Origin: Candidatus Binatia bacterium
GTDB lineage: Bacteria > Desulfobacterota > Binatia > Bin18
DNA: 64,000 nucleotides
NCBI GenBank assembly: GCA_951812575.1
Contig: OX638322.1
Coordinates: 1-64,000, forward strand
Direction of reading: 5' to 3'
In this document: one piece after another, positions 17,954-28,324 of the stretch
How positions within the stretch are numbered: the stretch's first letter is position 1
Layout: each line of letters starts with the position of its first letter
Made by a program: the position numbers and the translations under genes
The notes under the pieces: model-generated
Told to the model about the DNA's origin: nothing
Seen by the model: only the letters and a program-made list of their open reading frames with translations
Databases searched by the model: none

Positions 17954-18607
17954 GTGAAGATTGCTATTTTGGGAGGAACTGGAGAACAAGGTCCCGGCCT
18001 GGCCCTGCGCTGGGCGCTCGCCGGAGAAGAGGTCATTATCGGCTCACGCCAACAGGAAAAAGGAGAACGCGTGGCGACCGAGCTCAATCAGGAACTCGGT
18101 AAGGACCTCCTGCGCGGCACCGATAATGTCACGGCTGCGGCCGCCGCCGACGTGGTGTTTATCACCGTGCCGTACTCCGCCCACGTCAAGACGATAGAAT
18201 CCGTAAAAGATCAGCTCAAGGGGAAGATCTTTGTGGACGTATCGGTCCCGCTCGACCCGGATAACGCCCGGCGGGTGGTCATGCCTGAGGCGGGCTCTGC
18301 CACAGAAGAGGCGAAACAGATCCTGGGCGACGAAGTCCAGGTCGTGTGTGCGCTCCAGAACATCTCCGCTCACCTCTTACGTGATGTCAACGCCCAGATT
18401 GACTGTGATGTATTGGTCTGTGGGGATAAAGACGCCAGACCAAGGGTGATTGAGTTGGTGGAGAAGCTGGGCATTCGCACGGTTGACGTCGGTCCGCTGG
18501 CCGCCGCCAGTTTGATAGAGCCGATTACAGCTCTGCTCATTCGTTTGAATATCCGGAACAAAGTGCATTCCGCCGGGATTCGGATCACTGGACTGTCCGA
18601 AAGTTAG
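17954..18607 (+). CDS. npdG: NADPH-dependent F420 reductase (F420H2:NADP+ oxidoreductase)
   Basis: The 217-residue protein begins MKIAILGGTGEQGPGLALRW, the Rossmann NADP site of the NpdG/Fno family. SR-Q after the second strand fits NADP. LQNISAHLL near residue 137 and GPLAAASLIEPITALLIRLN near residue 180 match the rest of the family. It passes hydride between NADP(H) and coenzyme F420 in the cytoplasm. It starts with GTG after GAGGAG. Together with the luciferase-like oxidoreductase at 3.3-4.2 kb it implies an F420-using organism. Confidence 0.85.
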   Translation: MKIAILGGTGEQGPGLALRWALAGEEVIIGSRQQEKGERVATELNQELGKDLLRGTDNVTAAAAADVVFITVPYSAHVKTIESVKDQLKGKIFVDVSVPLDPDNARRVVMPEAGSATEEAKQILGDEVQVVCALQNISAHLLRDVNAQIDCDVLVCGDKDARPRVIELVEKLGIRTVDVGPLAAASLIEPITALLIRLNIRNKVHSAGIRITGLSES

Positions 18608-18635
18608 ACCCGTCCGATTTCCCCGCGCCAGCAAG

Positions 18636-18667
18636 AAAAAAGGCCCCACAAAGGTAGGGCCTTTTTT
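18636..18667. terminator. Bidirectional intrinsic terminator between npdG and groL
   Basis: AAAAAAGGCCC at 18636-18646 and GGGCCTTTTTT at 18657-18667 form a perfect 11-base inverted repeat with a ten-base loop. The A and T tracts make it work for both converging transcripts. Confidence 0.85.
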
Positions 18668-18691
18668 GATGAGTACTCGGTATAAGGGGGC

Positions 18692-20380
<1,689 letters not shown>

Positions 20381-20671
20381 TTAACCTTCGACCACACCGA
20401 GGATATCATCCTCACGCATAATCAGGTGCTCTTCGCCATCAATCTTGATCTCCGTCCCGGCGTATTTGCCAAAGAGCACTTTGTCCCCTTTCTTGACATC
20501 AAGCGGAGTGACCCTGCCATCTTCTCCGACCTTTCCGTTTCCGACGGCGGTCACCTTCCCCTCTTGGGGTTTTTCCTTTGCGGTATCCGGGATGATGATG
20601 CCACCCGCGGTCTTCTCCTCTTCCGCAATCCGCTTGACAATAATCCGATCCTGTAGAGGTCGAATTTTCAT
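20381..20671 (-). CDS. groES: 10 kDa co-chaperonin GroES
   Basis: The 96-residue protein starts [14 protein letters not shown] and has the mobile loop [20 protein letters not shown] and the ILGVVEG ending of GroES. It caps the GroEL ring. The start is chosen at this ATG because AAAGGAG lies about nine bases upstream and homology begins here. A heat-shock-type promoter lies about 40 bases upstream. Confidence 0.97.
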   Translation of the reverse strand: MKIRPLQDRIIVKRIAEEEKTAGGIIIPDTAKEKPQEGKVTAVGNGKVGEDGRVTPLDVKKGDKVLFGKYAGTEIKIDGEEHLIMREDDILGVVEG

Positions 20672-20709
20672 ACCTCGTCTCCTTTCTCTCAGACGTGTTT
20701 CCTTACTGT

Positions 20710-20738
20710 ATATGGGAGGGATTTCACCCCCACTCAAG
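20710..20738 (-). promoter_or_regulatory. Sigma32-type heat-shock promoter of groES-groEL
   Basis: On the minus strand CTTGAGT (20732-20738) is followed after 14 bases by TCCCATAT (20710-20717). The enterobacterial sigma32 consensus is CTTGAAA, 13-15 bases, CCCCATAT; this is a near match with correct spacing. No CIRCE inverted repeat (TTAGCACTC-N9-GAGTGCTAA) is present. Confidence 0.65.
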
Positions 20739-20746
20739 ATGGGGGG

Positions 20747-20774
20747 AAAATAATCACTCTTCTGGTGTTGTCAA
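20747..20774 (-). promoter_or_regulatory. Second, sigma70-type promoter candidate for groES-groEL
   Basis: A perfect TTGACA (20769-20774) and TATTTT (20747-20752) are 16 bases apart on the minus strand, immediately upstream of the heat-shock element. It would give basal expression. Confidence 0.45.
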
Positions 20775-20784
20775 CCGTCGGCGT

Positions 20785-21054
20785 TCAGAATTTCCGCTTT
20801 CGAGACTCTTCTTCAAAATACCGACGATACAGGACATCCCATTCCGTACTTCCTGGGGCGACTTTTCTCGACAGAGAACGAATCTTTCGCCGCACTACAG
20901 CATCGATCGCGCCTCCCTGCTGAAAATAAGAGCCCAATATCCTTTTACTCTCGATCAACGCCCCTCTTTCATTGACGATTTTACCCTCTGCAGCGATGAC
21001 TCGTAAGGCCGAACGAGCCAAGGCGGTAATGCGGTTGTCGGACAGATCACTCAT
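20785..21054 (-). CDS. DUF507-family protein
   Basis: The 89-residue protein has the DUF507 pattern: an N-terminal LSDNRITALARSAL helix and the C-terminal VVRRKIRSLSRKVAPGSTEW followed by DVLYRRYFEEE. The function of DUF507 is unknown. The family is found mainly in Deltaproteobacteria, Nitrospirae, Aquificae and relatives. Its ATG overlaps the stop of the preceding DUF507 gene by four bases, so the two are translationally coupled. Confidence 0.85.
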   Translation of the reverse strand: MSDLSDNRITALARSALRVIAAEGKIVNERGALIESKRILGSYFQQGGAIDAVVRRKIRSLSRKVAPGSTEWDVLYRRYFEEESRKRKF

Positions 21055-21326
21055 AGCGCAAAGTCCCGCTCTTCGGCTAAGCGCCGCTTAATGAGCTGGA
21101 CGACCTTATAGCGATCAACCGTTGGTGATTTCTGGATATGCTGTTCGGCTAACTGTTCGGCTTCCTTTTCAAGGGCGGCTTCTTGGCGGAAGTTCGCAAA
21201 TAAGGCGCTCGCAACCTTGTTCGCAACCGCAGCCCGTTGCCCACTCAGGCGGACCGCGCCCTTCGTGCACAATGTCTCCACAAGAACCTGACTCACATAG
21301 CGGCAGAGTGCTTCTGGGTCCTGCAT
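21051..21326 (-). CDS. DUF507-family protein (divergent paralogue)
   Basis: The 91-residue protein is a more divergent DUF507 member. It is acidic-helical in the middle (FRQEAALEKEAEQLAEQ) and has the VQLIKRRLAEERDFAL ending. It lacks the strongly conserved RKI-SLSRRVPEGS block of its downstream partner, so the pair may form a heteromeric unit. No clear ribosome site precedes the ATG. It is divergent from the sensor kinase gene across about 80 bases. Confidence 0.7.
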   Translation of the reverse strand: MQDPEALCRYVSQVLVETLCTKGAVRLSGQRAAVANKVASALFANFRQEAALEKEAEQLAEQHIQKSPTVDRYKVVQLIKRRLAEERDFAL

Positions 21327-21407
21327 GTCGGCATACCATAGCTGGCGTCAGCGCTGTTTGGCAACCCCGTCTTGACAAGAAAAACAAGGTTTGAGATGGG
21401 ACCTTGA

Positions 21408-22628
21408 GTGACGCAGCGAAAACCCACCCCAGGCCAATCTCCTTCAACTTTTCCCTCGGGCTATTGGGAGCATATTGCCACCTATCTCGAAGAAGGCTTG
21501 GCCATCATCGATAACCAGCACGATATCGTCTTCTTTAATGCCGCCGCGGAATCCCTCACCAGTGCCGCCCAAACGCAAGTTCGAGGGGTTGCGTATACCC
21601 AGGTTTTTGACGGGAATCCGTGGATTGTTGCTCTCATCCGCAGGGCGCAGGAACCTGGCTATAGCCGGACGGCGGGAGAGGGAGAGTTGCGAGACCGTTT
21701 TCGCCGCGTCGTACCGGTCCGTGTCACCTGTTCTCCTATTTTCGACCAGGACGACTATCCCCTAGGGCTTGTCCTGGTCCTACACGATCTGAGCCACCGG
21801 AAAGAACTGGAAGAGGAGAAACAGCGGGATGACCGACTGACCTCCCTTGGCGTGGTGGCTGCCGGACTCGCGCACGAAATCAAAAATCCCCTGGCGGGCA
21901 TCCGAGGCGCGGCTCAACTCCTCCGGTCTCGGGTCAAGACCGACCAGTCCTCGGTCAAATACACGACTATCATGGTGGACGAGATTGACCGTCTCAGCGC
22001 GCTGCTTGAGCAGTTGCTCGAGCTCTCGGCGTGTCCCCACTTTGATCCCCAGCCGGTCAATATCCATAAGACGATCACCGATGTCCTGCTGCTTGAACAA
22101 GAAGCGGCCTCCAAGGGAACAACTGTTCAGACCCATTTTGACCCGAGTTTGCCGCTCGTGTCGGGCGATGAAGCGCGCCTCTCCCAAGTCTTTCGCAACC
22201 TGATCAAAAACAGTTTACAGGCCCTCCGCGGGCAACGTGGTGGGGTCCTCAGTATTTCAACAAAAATGGCGACAGACTTTCATCTGGTGCGTTTACCCCT
22301 TGACCGGACTGTCCCCCTTCAGCCAGGGAGCATTGCGACCCCTGCGCAAACGCAGCCCCCAGACACCCCAGAAAAGCAACCGCTCTACGACAATCACGCC
22401 GGCGGTCGTTTTCTGTGCGTTATTTTCGCCGACAACGGGCCAGGGATTAGCCCGGATCATCTCCCCCATTTGTTCACCCCGTTTTTTACCACCAAGAGCC
22501 AGGGCACAGGCTTGGGTTTACCGGTCAGCCAACAGATTATTGCTCAACACGGAGGGACCATTCGGGTCGAAAGCAGCCCGGGGCACGGGGTGAGCTTCCA
22601 CGTATATTTACCCGTCCCGTCAGGATAG
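21408..22628 (+). CDS. NtrB-like PAS sensor histidine kinase
   Basis: The 406-residue soluble kinase has an N-terminal PAS domain (~15-130), then a HisKA dimerisation helix with the phospho-acceptor in GLAHEIKNPLAGIRG (H156). A HATPase domain follows with RNLIKNSLQAL (N box), DNGPGIS (G1) and GTGLGLPVSQQIIAQHGG (G2). No membrane segment is present, as in NtrB/GlnL, which sense nitrogen state through PII. Between the N and G1 boxes is a proline-rich insert near 310-330. It starts with GTG. The response-regulator gene begins six bases downstream. Confidence 0.88.
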   Translation: MTQRKPTPGQSPSTFPSGYWEHIATYLEEGLAIIDNQHDIVFFNAAAESLTSAAQTQVRGVAYTQVFDGNPWIVALIRRAQEPGYSRTAGEGELRDRFRRVVPVRVTCSPIFDQDDYPLGLVLVLHDLSHRKELEEEKQRDDRLTSLGVVAAGLAHEIKNPLAGIRGAAQLLRSRVKTDQSSVKYTTIMVDEIDRLSALLEQLLELSACPHFDPQPVNIHKTITDVLLLEQEAASKGTTVQTHFDPSLPLVSGDEARLSQVFRNLIKNSLQALRGQRGGVLSISTKMATDFHLVRLPLDRTVPLQPGSIATPAQTQPPDTPEKQPLYDNHAGGRFLCVIFADNGPGISPDHLPHLFTPFFTTKSQGTGLGLPVSQQIIAQHGGTIRVESSPGHGVSFHVYLPVPSG

Positions 22629-22634
22629 GATGCT

Positions 22635-24062
22635 GTGGTGAACGGAACGATTCTCATTGCCGACGACGAAGATCTCATCCGCCAGGTCCTGCATGATACG
22701 CTCACCGAGCAGGGCTATCACGTCGAGGCGGTCGCAACCGGCTCTCAAGCCTGGTCGGCCGTGCAGGAACAGGTGTTCGATCTGGCCTTTGTCGATATTC
22801 GCATGCCGGGACTCAACGGTTTGGAGCTCTTACAGAAGACGCAGGCCGCTCAGATCGACCTCCCGATCATCATCATGACCGGGCAAACCACATTGACCAA
22901 TGCGATTGAGGCGATGAAGCATGGGGCCTTTGACTATTTGCCAAAGCCGTTTGACCTTGATGATGTGCACGCTTTGGTCTCCCATGTCATAGAAACCAAA
23001 CGGCTCACGGCCAATACCGAACGTCCCCTGCCGGCTATCCAAGGCCGCGATGAGCAGATCATCGGCAGCGGCGCGGCCATGCAGCAGGTGTACAAAACCG
23101 TCGGACGTATCGTCCGCAGCGATGCAACCGTCCTCCTCCAGGGCGAAAGCGGGACGGGCAAAGAGCTGGTGGCGAAAGTGATTCACCACTACTCAGCCCG
23201 CTGGCGGGCACCCTTTATTGGGGTGAACTGTTCGGCCATTCCGCTCGATCTGCTCGAAAGCGAGCTGTTCGGCCACGAACGGGGGGCATTCACCGGTGCG
23301 GTTGAGCGGCATGCCGGGAAGTTTGAACAGGCCGCGGGTGGGACCCTCTTCCTGGATGAAATAGGCGACATGCCCCCGTCGCTTCAGGCAAAGCTGCTCC
23401 GCGTCCTCCAGGAGCGTGAGTTCACCCGGGTCGGGGGAAGCCAAGCCCTCCAAGCGGACGTGCGCATCATCGCGGCTACAAATCAGGATCTGGCAGCCGC
23501 CGTCAAAGAAAAACGTTTTCGGGAAGATTTGTATTTTCGTCTTCGTGTTGTGCCGATCACCCTGCCCCCACTGCGCCAACGGCGTGAAGATATTCCCAAA
23601 CTCACCGCCTATTTTCTCGATAAGATTACGCAGGAGGTGGGAACTGCGGCCACAGGGATTACCCCTGAGGCGCAAGCCCTGCTCACCCATTATTCCTGGC
23701 CGGGGAATGTGCGGGAGTTGGAAAACACCCTCCTCAGAGCGGCCGTCCTCAGCCCAGGACCGTTACTGACGCCGGCAGATTTCTCGCTCCCGCAGACGAG
23801 AACTCCGCTGCCGGCCGATCTTGCGGAACTCTCGTTCGAGGAGGTCATCCGGCGTCAACTCACGGCCTATCTTCAGCAACCCGACCTGCTCGAGACCGGA
23901 GACCTGCACGCGGTGGTCATCAGCCAGGTCGAAAAGCCGCTGATCGAACTGGTCTTGGACCATACACGCGGGAATCAGCTCAAGGCCGCAGAGATTTTGG
24001 GGATTAATCGCAATACCTTACGCAAGAAAATGACGGACCTCAAAATAGCCGTCAAAAAGTGA
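22635..24062 (+). CDS. NtrC-family sigma54-dependent response regulator
   Basis: The 475-residue protein has a receiver domain with the acidic pair D10/D11 and phospho-acceptor D54 in [12 protein letters not shown] sigma54-interaction AAA+ domain follows with GESGTGKE (Walker A, about 169-176), GAFTGA (sigma54 contact, about 217-222) and LFLDEIGD (Walker B). A C-terminal Fis-type helix-turn-helix ([17 protein letters not shown]) ends the protein. It would activate sigma54 promoters when phosphorylated by the adjacent kinase. GTG start, with a second GTG directly after it. Confidence 0.93.
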   Translation: MVNGTILIADDEDLIRQVLHDTLTEQGYHVEAVATGSQAWSAVQEQVFDLAFVDIRMPGLNGLELLQKTQAAQIDLPIIIMTGQTTLTNAIEAMKHGAFDYLPKPFDLDDVHALVSHVIETKRLTANTERPLPAIQGRDEQIIGSGAAMQQVYKTVGRIVRSDATVLLQGESGTGKELVAKVIHHYSARWRAPFIGVNCSAIPLDLLESELFGHERGAFTGAVERHAGKFEQAAGGTLFLDEIGDMPPSLQAKLLRVLQEREFTRVGGSQALQADVRIIAATNQDLAAAVKEKRFREDLYFRLRVVPITLPPLRQRREDIPKLTAYFLDKITQEVGTAATGITPEAQALLTHYSWPGNVRELENTLLRAAVLSPGPLLTPADFSLPQTRTPLPADLAELSFEEVIRRQLTAYLQQPDLLETGDLHAVVISQVEKPLIELVLDHTRGNQLKAAEILGINRNTLRKKMTDLKIAVKK

Positions 24063-24074
24063 GCGGCTCCTCAT

Positions 24075-24713
24075 ATGCCCTTCGCCTTTCCCAGTCCGTT
24101 CTACGCCATGGCTGACACGTTGAATCGGCCCGAGCTGTCATTCCAGGGACTGACCGACCATCTGTGCGCTGGAGGCGTACGCCTCCTCCAGCTGCGCGTC
24201 AAACAGCAGCCGACGCGAGATTTTGTCGCCCTGGCCACAGAAGTGTGGCGCATTTGCCGGCGCTATCAGTGTACGCTCATCATCAATGACCGGGTGGATA
24301 TTGCCCTGGCGGTTGAGGCTGACGGCGTCCATCTCGGTCAGGAAGACCTCCCCCTGGCCGCGGCCCGCAAGATATTGGGACGCGAGAAGATTATCGGCGT
24401 TTCAACCCACACGGTCCAGCAGGCGTTGAGCGCTGGACAGGAGGGCGCCGACTATATTGGATTTGGGCCGCTGTTCGGCACAACGACAAAAGCGACCGGC
24501 TATACCGCCCGCGGCCTTGAGCAGTTGCAAGAAATTCGTCGGCAGGTTCGTATTCCCATTGTGGCGATTGGCGGGATTACGGCCGAACGGGCGCCAGCCG
24601 CCCTTCGGGCCGGCGCAGACGCGGTCGCGCTGATTAGCGATATTGTTCTTGCCTCGGATATCCAATATCGGGTTAAAACCCTGCTCCGGCAGCTCGACAG
24701 CCCCGAACGGTAA
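24075..24713 (+). CDS. thiE: Thiamine-phosphate synthase ThiE
   Basis: The 212-residue TIM-barrel protein couples HMP-diphosphate and thiazole phosphate to thiamine phosphate. Diagnostic segments are LLQLRVK near residue 36, IINDRVDIALAVEADGVHLGQEDLP near 70-95, IGVSTH near 112, GFGPLFGTTTK near 130 and VAIGGI near 155. Only 12 bases separate it from the response-regulator gene, so co-transcription is likely though functionally unexplained. No TPP riboswitch is visible upstream. Confidence 0.88.
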   Translation: MPFAFPSPFYAMADTLNRPELSFQGLTDHLCAGGVRLLQLRVKQQPTRDFVALATEVWRICRRYQCTLIINDRVDIALAVEADGVHLGQEDLPLAAARKILGREKIIGVSTHTVQQALSAGQEGADYIGFGPLFGTTTKATGYTARGLEQLQEIRRQVRIPIVAIGGITAERAPAALRAGADAVALISDIVLASDIQYRVKTLLRQLDSPER

Positions 24714-24769
24714 AAGGAAACAATGGGCGGGGAGAATAAGACTCCCACTCCTGACACTCCAGAGGCGTG

Positions 24770-27409
24770 TTACCCCTCCTCCACCAGGTCTTCGTCGGGT
24801 TCGGCAAAGGTATCGACCAGGTTGTCAAACCGCGTGTACTCGCCTCTCCAGGCCAGCCGGATTGTGCCGATCGGGCCGTTGCGTTGCTTGCCGATAATGA
24901 TTTCCGCGGTCCCTTCTTCTTCCGACTCGGCGTGGTAGACTTCGTCCCGGTAGATAAACATGATGACATCCGCATCCTGCTCGATACTGCCACTGTTATG
25001 ACTCACTATCCCGTCTGCCAGCCAGGAAGCTGGGCCGGGAACGGTGAGATCAAACACTTCTTCTTCTCCATGCGGCGCAATCTCAACAACCCGATCCCAG
25101 AAAAGGTCATTTGAGCATTGCGTCCGCAATATATCATCGTTCAGAATCTGCGCATATTCCATCATCGTTGACCGAGAAGGTGCAAAGCGGAAATGCGAAG
25201 CCCCTCCATAGGCGGTACCTCGGGCAGCGGCCATGGCACGCTGAGAAATGCCTCGCTCTCTCATGGCTGTCTTCACCCGCGCAAACCACTCTTGAGGAAC
25301 CGTGTCTACATTGGTGTTGGAATGGACGCCAAGCAAAGCAGCTCGGAGTTGCTTCGCTTGGGATACTCGGGGACCAAATACCCCAATACAGTCGAGGAAC
25401 CGAAGCTGCTGCTCAACCCCAGTCACCACAATCATATATGTAGGCTTATACGCTCCTTTCCGAACGGTTTGCTGACGAGCAACTATACCGTAGCGGAGTA
25501 AGAGCGCCATGACATCCCGGACCAGTCCGGGACTGTTCGTGCTGTACATAATGACATGTCCGCCACTTCTCTTTTTCGTCCGGACATGAATCGTTCCATC
25601 AGTAGCCCACAGATGTTGCAAGAATACTGCAATTTGATCGTTACTGAGGCGAAAAACTTGTTCTGGAACACGCTTCTGATGGGAACGCTGATTGAAAATT
25701 CCCAGTTCGCGCAGCCAACGATTAACCCCAGCGGGATGCCAACGGTTTCCATTGCCACTGAGTACGAGTTGATGCCAACTCCCACAGCCCGGATGGCGAG
25801 AGACACGCGCGCCAAACTCACGGCGGGCTGTTTCCATAACCAAACGGCTATTTTCTTCCGAACTCGTCGTATAACGAAGCGGCTGGTGCGTTAGATAACT
25901 CCCATCACCAATAAGATGGGCGAGCAGGGCCACTCGTCCCTCTGGCCAGGCCTCGGTCTGCTGTGGCTCTGGTAGGCAACGGGCCAGGGCAAGCCGACTT
26001 CCGACACAGAGATTTTCTACGCGCTGCCAACCCTGCGCACCCAAGAAGCGGTGCTGGGCTGTAGCTCGGACACATCGTCCACTGGCGAGTCGAACGGTAA
26101 AAACGGACCGCCGGCCTACACGCCAGACGCGCTCGCTCTTGGCCGGGAGCACTTGCCCCTCGGCTGAAACGGCGAGCACTGATGGGGTCGTCCCAACAAG
26201 GTTTTGAATGGGGACACGACGTCCATCAGCCAGAGTCACCAACGTCTCTCCTGGGACACATTCCCGAATGTCTGACATGACGGGCCGTTTGTCCCCGCGC
26301 AGTTCGACTTGGCGGTTGAGCTGGGAGAGGGCCACTACGGGGATGGCCAGTTCTTTGGCCAGAGCCTTCAGACTACGCGAGATTTCTGTCATTTCCTGCA
26401 CACGATTCTCCTGCGCGGTGAGGCCGCGCATCAACTGGAGATAATCAATAATAATGAGGCCGAGGTTGGTCTCGCGTTTCAACCGGCGCGCCTTGGCCCG
26501 GAGTTCGAGGACATTCTGTCCGGGCGTATCATCGATATAGATCGGGGCTTCGGCCAGACGGCCGGCTGCCATGGCCAGGCGCGGGAAATCCCTTTCCGCC
26601 AAATACCCGGCGCGGACTTTGGCATTATCCACGCGGGCTTCCGCGCATAGCATCCGCATCACCAGTTGTTCTTTCGCCATTTCGAGCGAGAAGATACCGA
26701 CGGCGGTCTCTGTCTGCATCGCCACATACTGGGCAATATTCAGCACAAAGGCAGTTTTGCCCATGCTGGGCCGCGCCGCGATAATCACCAGGTCAGCGGG
26801 CTGGAGGCCGGCCGTTTTTTGATCGAGATCCAGAAAACCGGTCGGGACGCCGGTCACCAGCTCCTTGCGTTCATACAGTTGCTCGATGATTTTAATCGTG
26901 TCCATGATCATATCCCCGACCTTGGCAAAGGCCGGGCGAATCCGCTGCTCGGACACGTCAAAGATCAGCCGTTCGGCTTCGTCAAGAAATCGCTCGATGT
27001 CCTCCTGTCCCGTATAGGCCCGACTGACGATTTCCCCGGACACCGTGATCAAATTGCGCAGGACAGCCTTTTCTCTCACGATCCGCGCATAGTAGGCAAT
27101 ATTCGCTGCACTCGGCACCTTATCGCTCAGTTCGGCCAGATAGGTGGCTCCGCCGATCTCCTGCAATTCGTTACGCGTCTTGAGGGAATCGGTTAACGTA
27201 ATCAGGTCAATCGGTTCGCCCCGCTCGGTTAAGGCGAGCATGGTCAGAAAAATTTTCCGGTTTGTCTCGCGATAAAAATCATCAGGACCCATGACCTCAA
27301 TCACCCGGTCAAGGGCGTGGGAGTCCAGCAGGATACCGCCCAGGACGGACTCTTCCGCTTCCAGGCTCTGCGGCGGCACTTTGCGTAAGGCATCTTCAAG
27401 CGTTGACAC
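24770..27409 (-). CDS. dnaB: Replicative DNA helicase DnaB with in-frame intein
   Basis: The 879-residue precursor contains an N-terminal DnaB primase-binding domain (PPQSLEAEESVLGGILL at residue ~10) and the RecA-like motor with Walker A ARPSMGKTA. A 422-residue intein follows at residues 384-805, then the last 74 residues of the helicase, starting SGSIEQDADV. Removal of the intein leaves 457 residues, the normal DnaB size, with the conserved junction SDIRE-SGSIEQ restored. The start is taken at GTG (STLEDALRKVPPQ), which matches family N-termini; the upstream open frame overlaps the previous gene. It unwinds DNA at the replication fork. Confidence 0.93.
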   Translation of the reverse strand: MSTLEDALRKVPPQSLEAEESVLGGILLDSHALDRVIEVMGPDDFYRETNRKIFLTMLALTERGEPIDLITLTDSLKTRNELQEIGGATYLAELSDKVPSAANIAYYARIVREKAVLRNLITVSGEIVSRAYTGQEDIERFLDEAERLIFDVSEQRIRPAFAKVGDMIMDTIKIIEQLYERKELVTGVPTGFLDLDQKTAGLQPADLVIIAARPSMGKTAFVLNIAQYVAMQTETAVGIFSLEMAKEQLVMRMLCAEARVDNAKVRAGYLAERDFPRLAMAAGRLAEAPIYIDDTPGQNVLELRAKARRLKRETNLGLIIIDYLQLMRGLTAQENRVQEMTEISRSLKALAKELAIPVVALSQLNRQVELRGDKRPVMSDIRECVPGETLVTLADGRRVPIQNLVGTTPSVLAVSAEGQVLPAKSERVWRVGRRSVFTVRLASGRCVRATAQHRFLGAQGWQRVENLCVGSRLALARCLPEPQQTEAWPEGRVALLAHLIGDGSYLTHQPLRYTTSSEENSRLVMETARREFGARVSRHPGCGSWHQLVLSGNGNRWHPAGVNRWLRELGIFNQRSHQKRVPEQVFRLSNDQIAVFLQHLWATDGTIHVRTKKRSGGHVIMYSTNSPGLVRDVMALLLRYGIVARQQTVRKGAYKPTYMIVVTGVEQQLRFLDCIGVFGPRVSQAKQLRAALLGVHSNTNVDTVPQEWFARVKTAMRERGISQRAMAAARGTAYGGASHFRFAPSRSTMMEYAQILNDDILRTQCSNDLFWDRVVEIAPHGEEEVFDLTVPGPASWLADGIVSHNSGSIEQDADVIMFIYRDEVYHAESEEEGTAEIIIGKQRNGPIGTIRLAWRGEYTRFDNLVDTFAEPDEDLVEEG
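24995..26260 (-). mobile_element. LAGLIDADG homing-endonuclease intein in DnaB
   Basis: The 422-residue intein begins with the splicing cysteine in CVPGETLVTLADG (block A). It has TAQHRF (block B, T-x2-H) and ends EEVFDLTVPGP...VSHN (blocks F and G), followed by the +1 serine of the helicase. Two LAGLIDADG helices are recognisable as LIGDGSYL and LWATDGTIHV, so the endonuclease looks intact. It is inserted between RE and SGSIEQ, two residues before the Synechocystis DnaB intein site as I recall it. Confidence 0.93.
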
Positions 27410-27470
27410 AGCCCTCTGTCCTTCCTTCTGTCTGCGGACGGCACCCACAGGGCGGGCACACAGAAACTGC

Positions 27471-28298
27471 TTACTCGTCCAGCGTGTCCCGCACAAAAGC
27501 AAAGAGACGGGACAGTTCGGTTAAACCGTGAGCGATGCGTGGCCCATACCAACACAGCGCCATGCCATCCACACAGTAGAAGTGACCGCCGCGGCCGGCT
27601 GCGGTCTCCTGGAGTGGCGTCAGATGGACGAAATGCTTTTCCGCAAAGGGATAGGGCTCACTCGGGAGCAGAACGAGGTGGGGGTCGGCCGCAACGACTT
27701 CATCAAGAGAGAGGGGGAAATAGCGTTCCTCCTTTGCGCGAAAGATGTTCTCGCCACCACATCGCCACAGCATATCATCGCTATACGTCTCACGATTAAA
27801 GGACATCCAGGGTTTGCGCCAGATGGGACAAAAGACACGCAGCCGTTCGCCCTCTTCGAGCCCGGTCGTACTCTCTTCGTATTGCTGCCAGAGTGAGAGC
27901 GCAAGCGTCCGAGCTTGCGCTTGGCAGCCGATGAGCGGGCCGAGTTGTTCCACCATCCGTATCCCCTCCGCTACCGTGCGCGGAGCAGTAACATATAGCG
28001 GCAAGCCTCGTTTCTCCAGCACGCTGAAGTCCTCCTGCCGATTCTCCTCATCGTTGACAATAACGAGGTCGGGCTTCAGGTGCTCAATCGTGTCGAGATC
28101 AGGGTCTTTTGTCCCGCCAACGCGCGTCACACCTGCCAGCCCGTCTGGTGGATGGGTACAATAGGCCGTTACACCGACAACACGTTCACCAGCCCCAAGC
28201 GCGAACACCGTCTCGGTAATACTCGGAACGAGCGAAACAATGCGCTGTGGCACCTGCGGGAGCGCAACACAACGTTTATAAGCGTCCAGAAATTTCAT
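27471..28298 (-). CDS. BtuF-like helical-backbone metal/cobalamin-binding protein without signal peptide
   Basis: The 275-residue protein has the two-lobed periplasmic binding fold of BtuF/FhuD type: RIVSLVPSITETVFALGAG at residue ~19, GGTKDPDLDTIEHLKPDLVIVNDEEN at 62-87, and AADPHLVLLPSEPYPF in the second lobe. Family members deliver vitamin B12 or iron chelates to ABC transporters. Here no lipoprotein or Sec signal precedes the domain and no permease or ATPase gene is adjacent, so it appears cytoplasmic. The B12-dependent mutase genes lie upstream on the same strand. Confidence 0.78.
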   Translation of the reverse strand: MKFLDAYKRCVALPQVPQRIVSLVPSITETVFALGAGERVVGVTAYCTHPPDGLAGVTRVGGTKDPDLDTIEHLKPDLVIVNDEENRQEDFSVLEKRGLPLYVTAPRTVAEGIRMVEQLGPLIGCQAQARTLALSLWQQYEESTTGLEEGERLRVFCPIWRKPWMSFNRETYSDDMLWRCGGENIFRAKEERYFPLSLDEVVAADPHLVLLPSEPYPFAEKHFVHLTPLQETAAGRGGHFYCVDGMALCWYGPRIAHGLTELSRLFAFVRDTLDE

Positions 28299-28324
28299 CG
28301 TTTCGGGTCAGGGCGGAATTTGCT

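Noticed and set aside
24714..24769. GGGAG/CTCCC stem between thiE and dnaB as a terminator
   Set aside because: The stem is only five bases and lacks a T-run.
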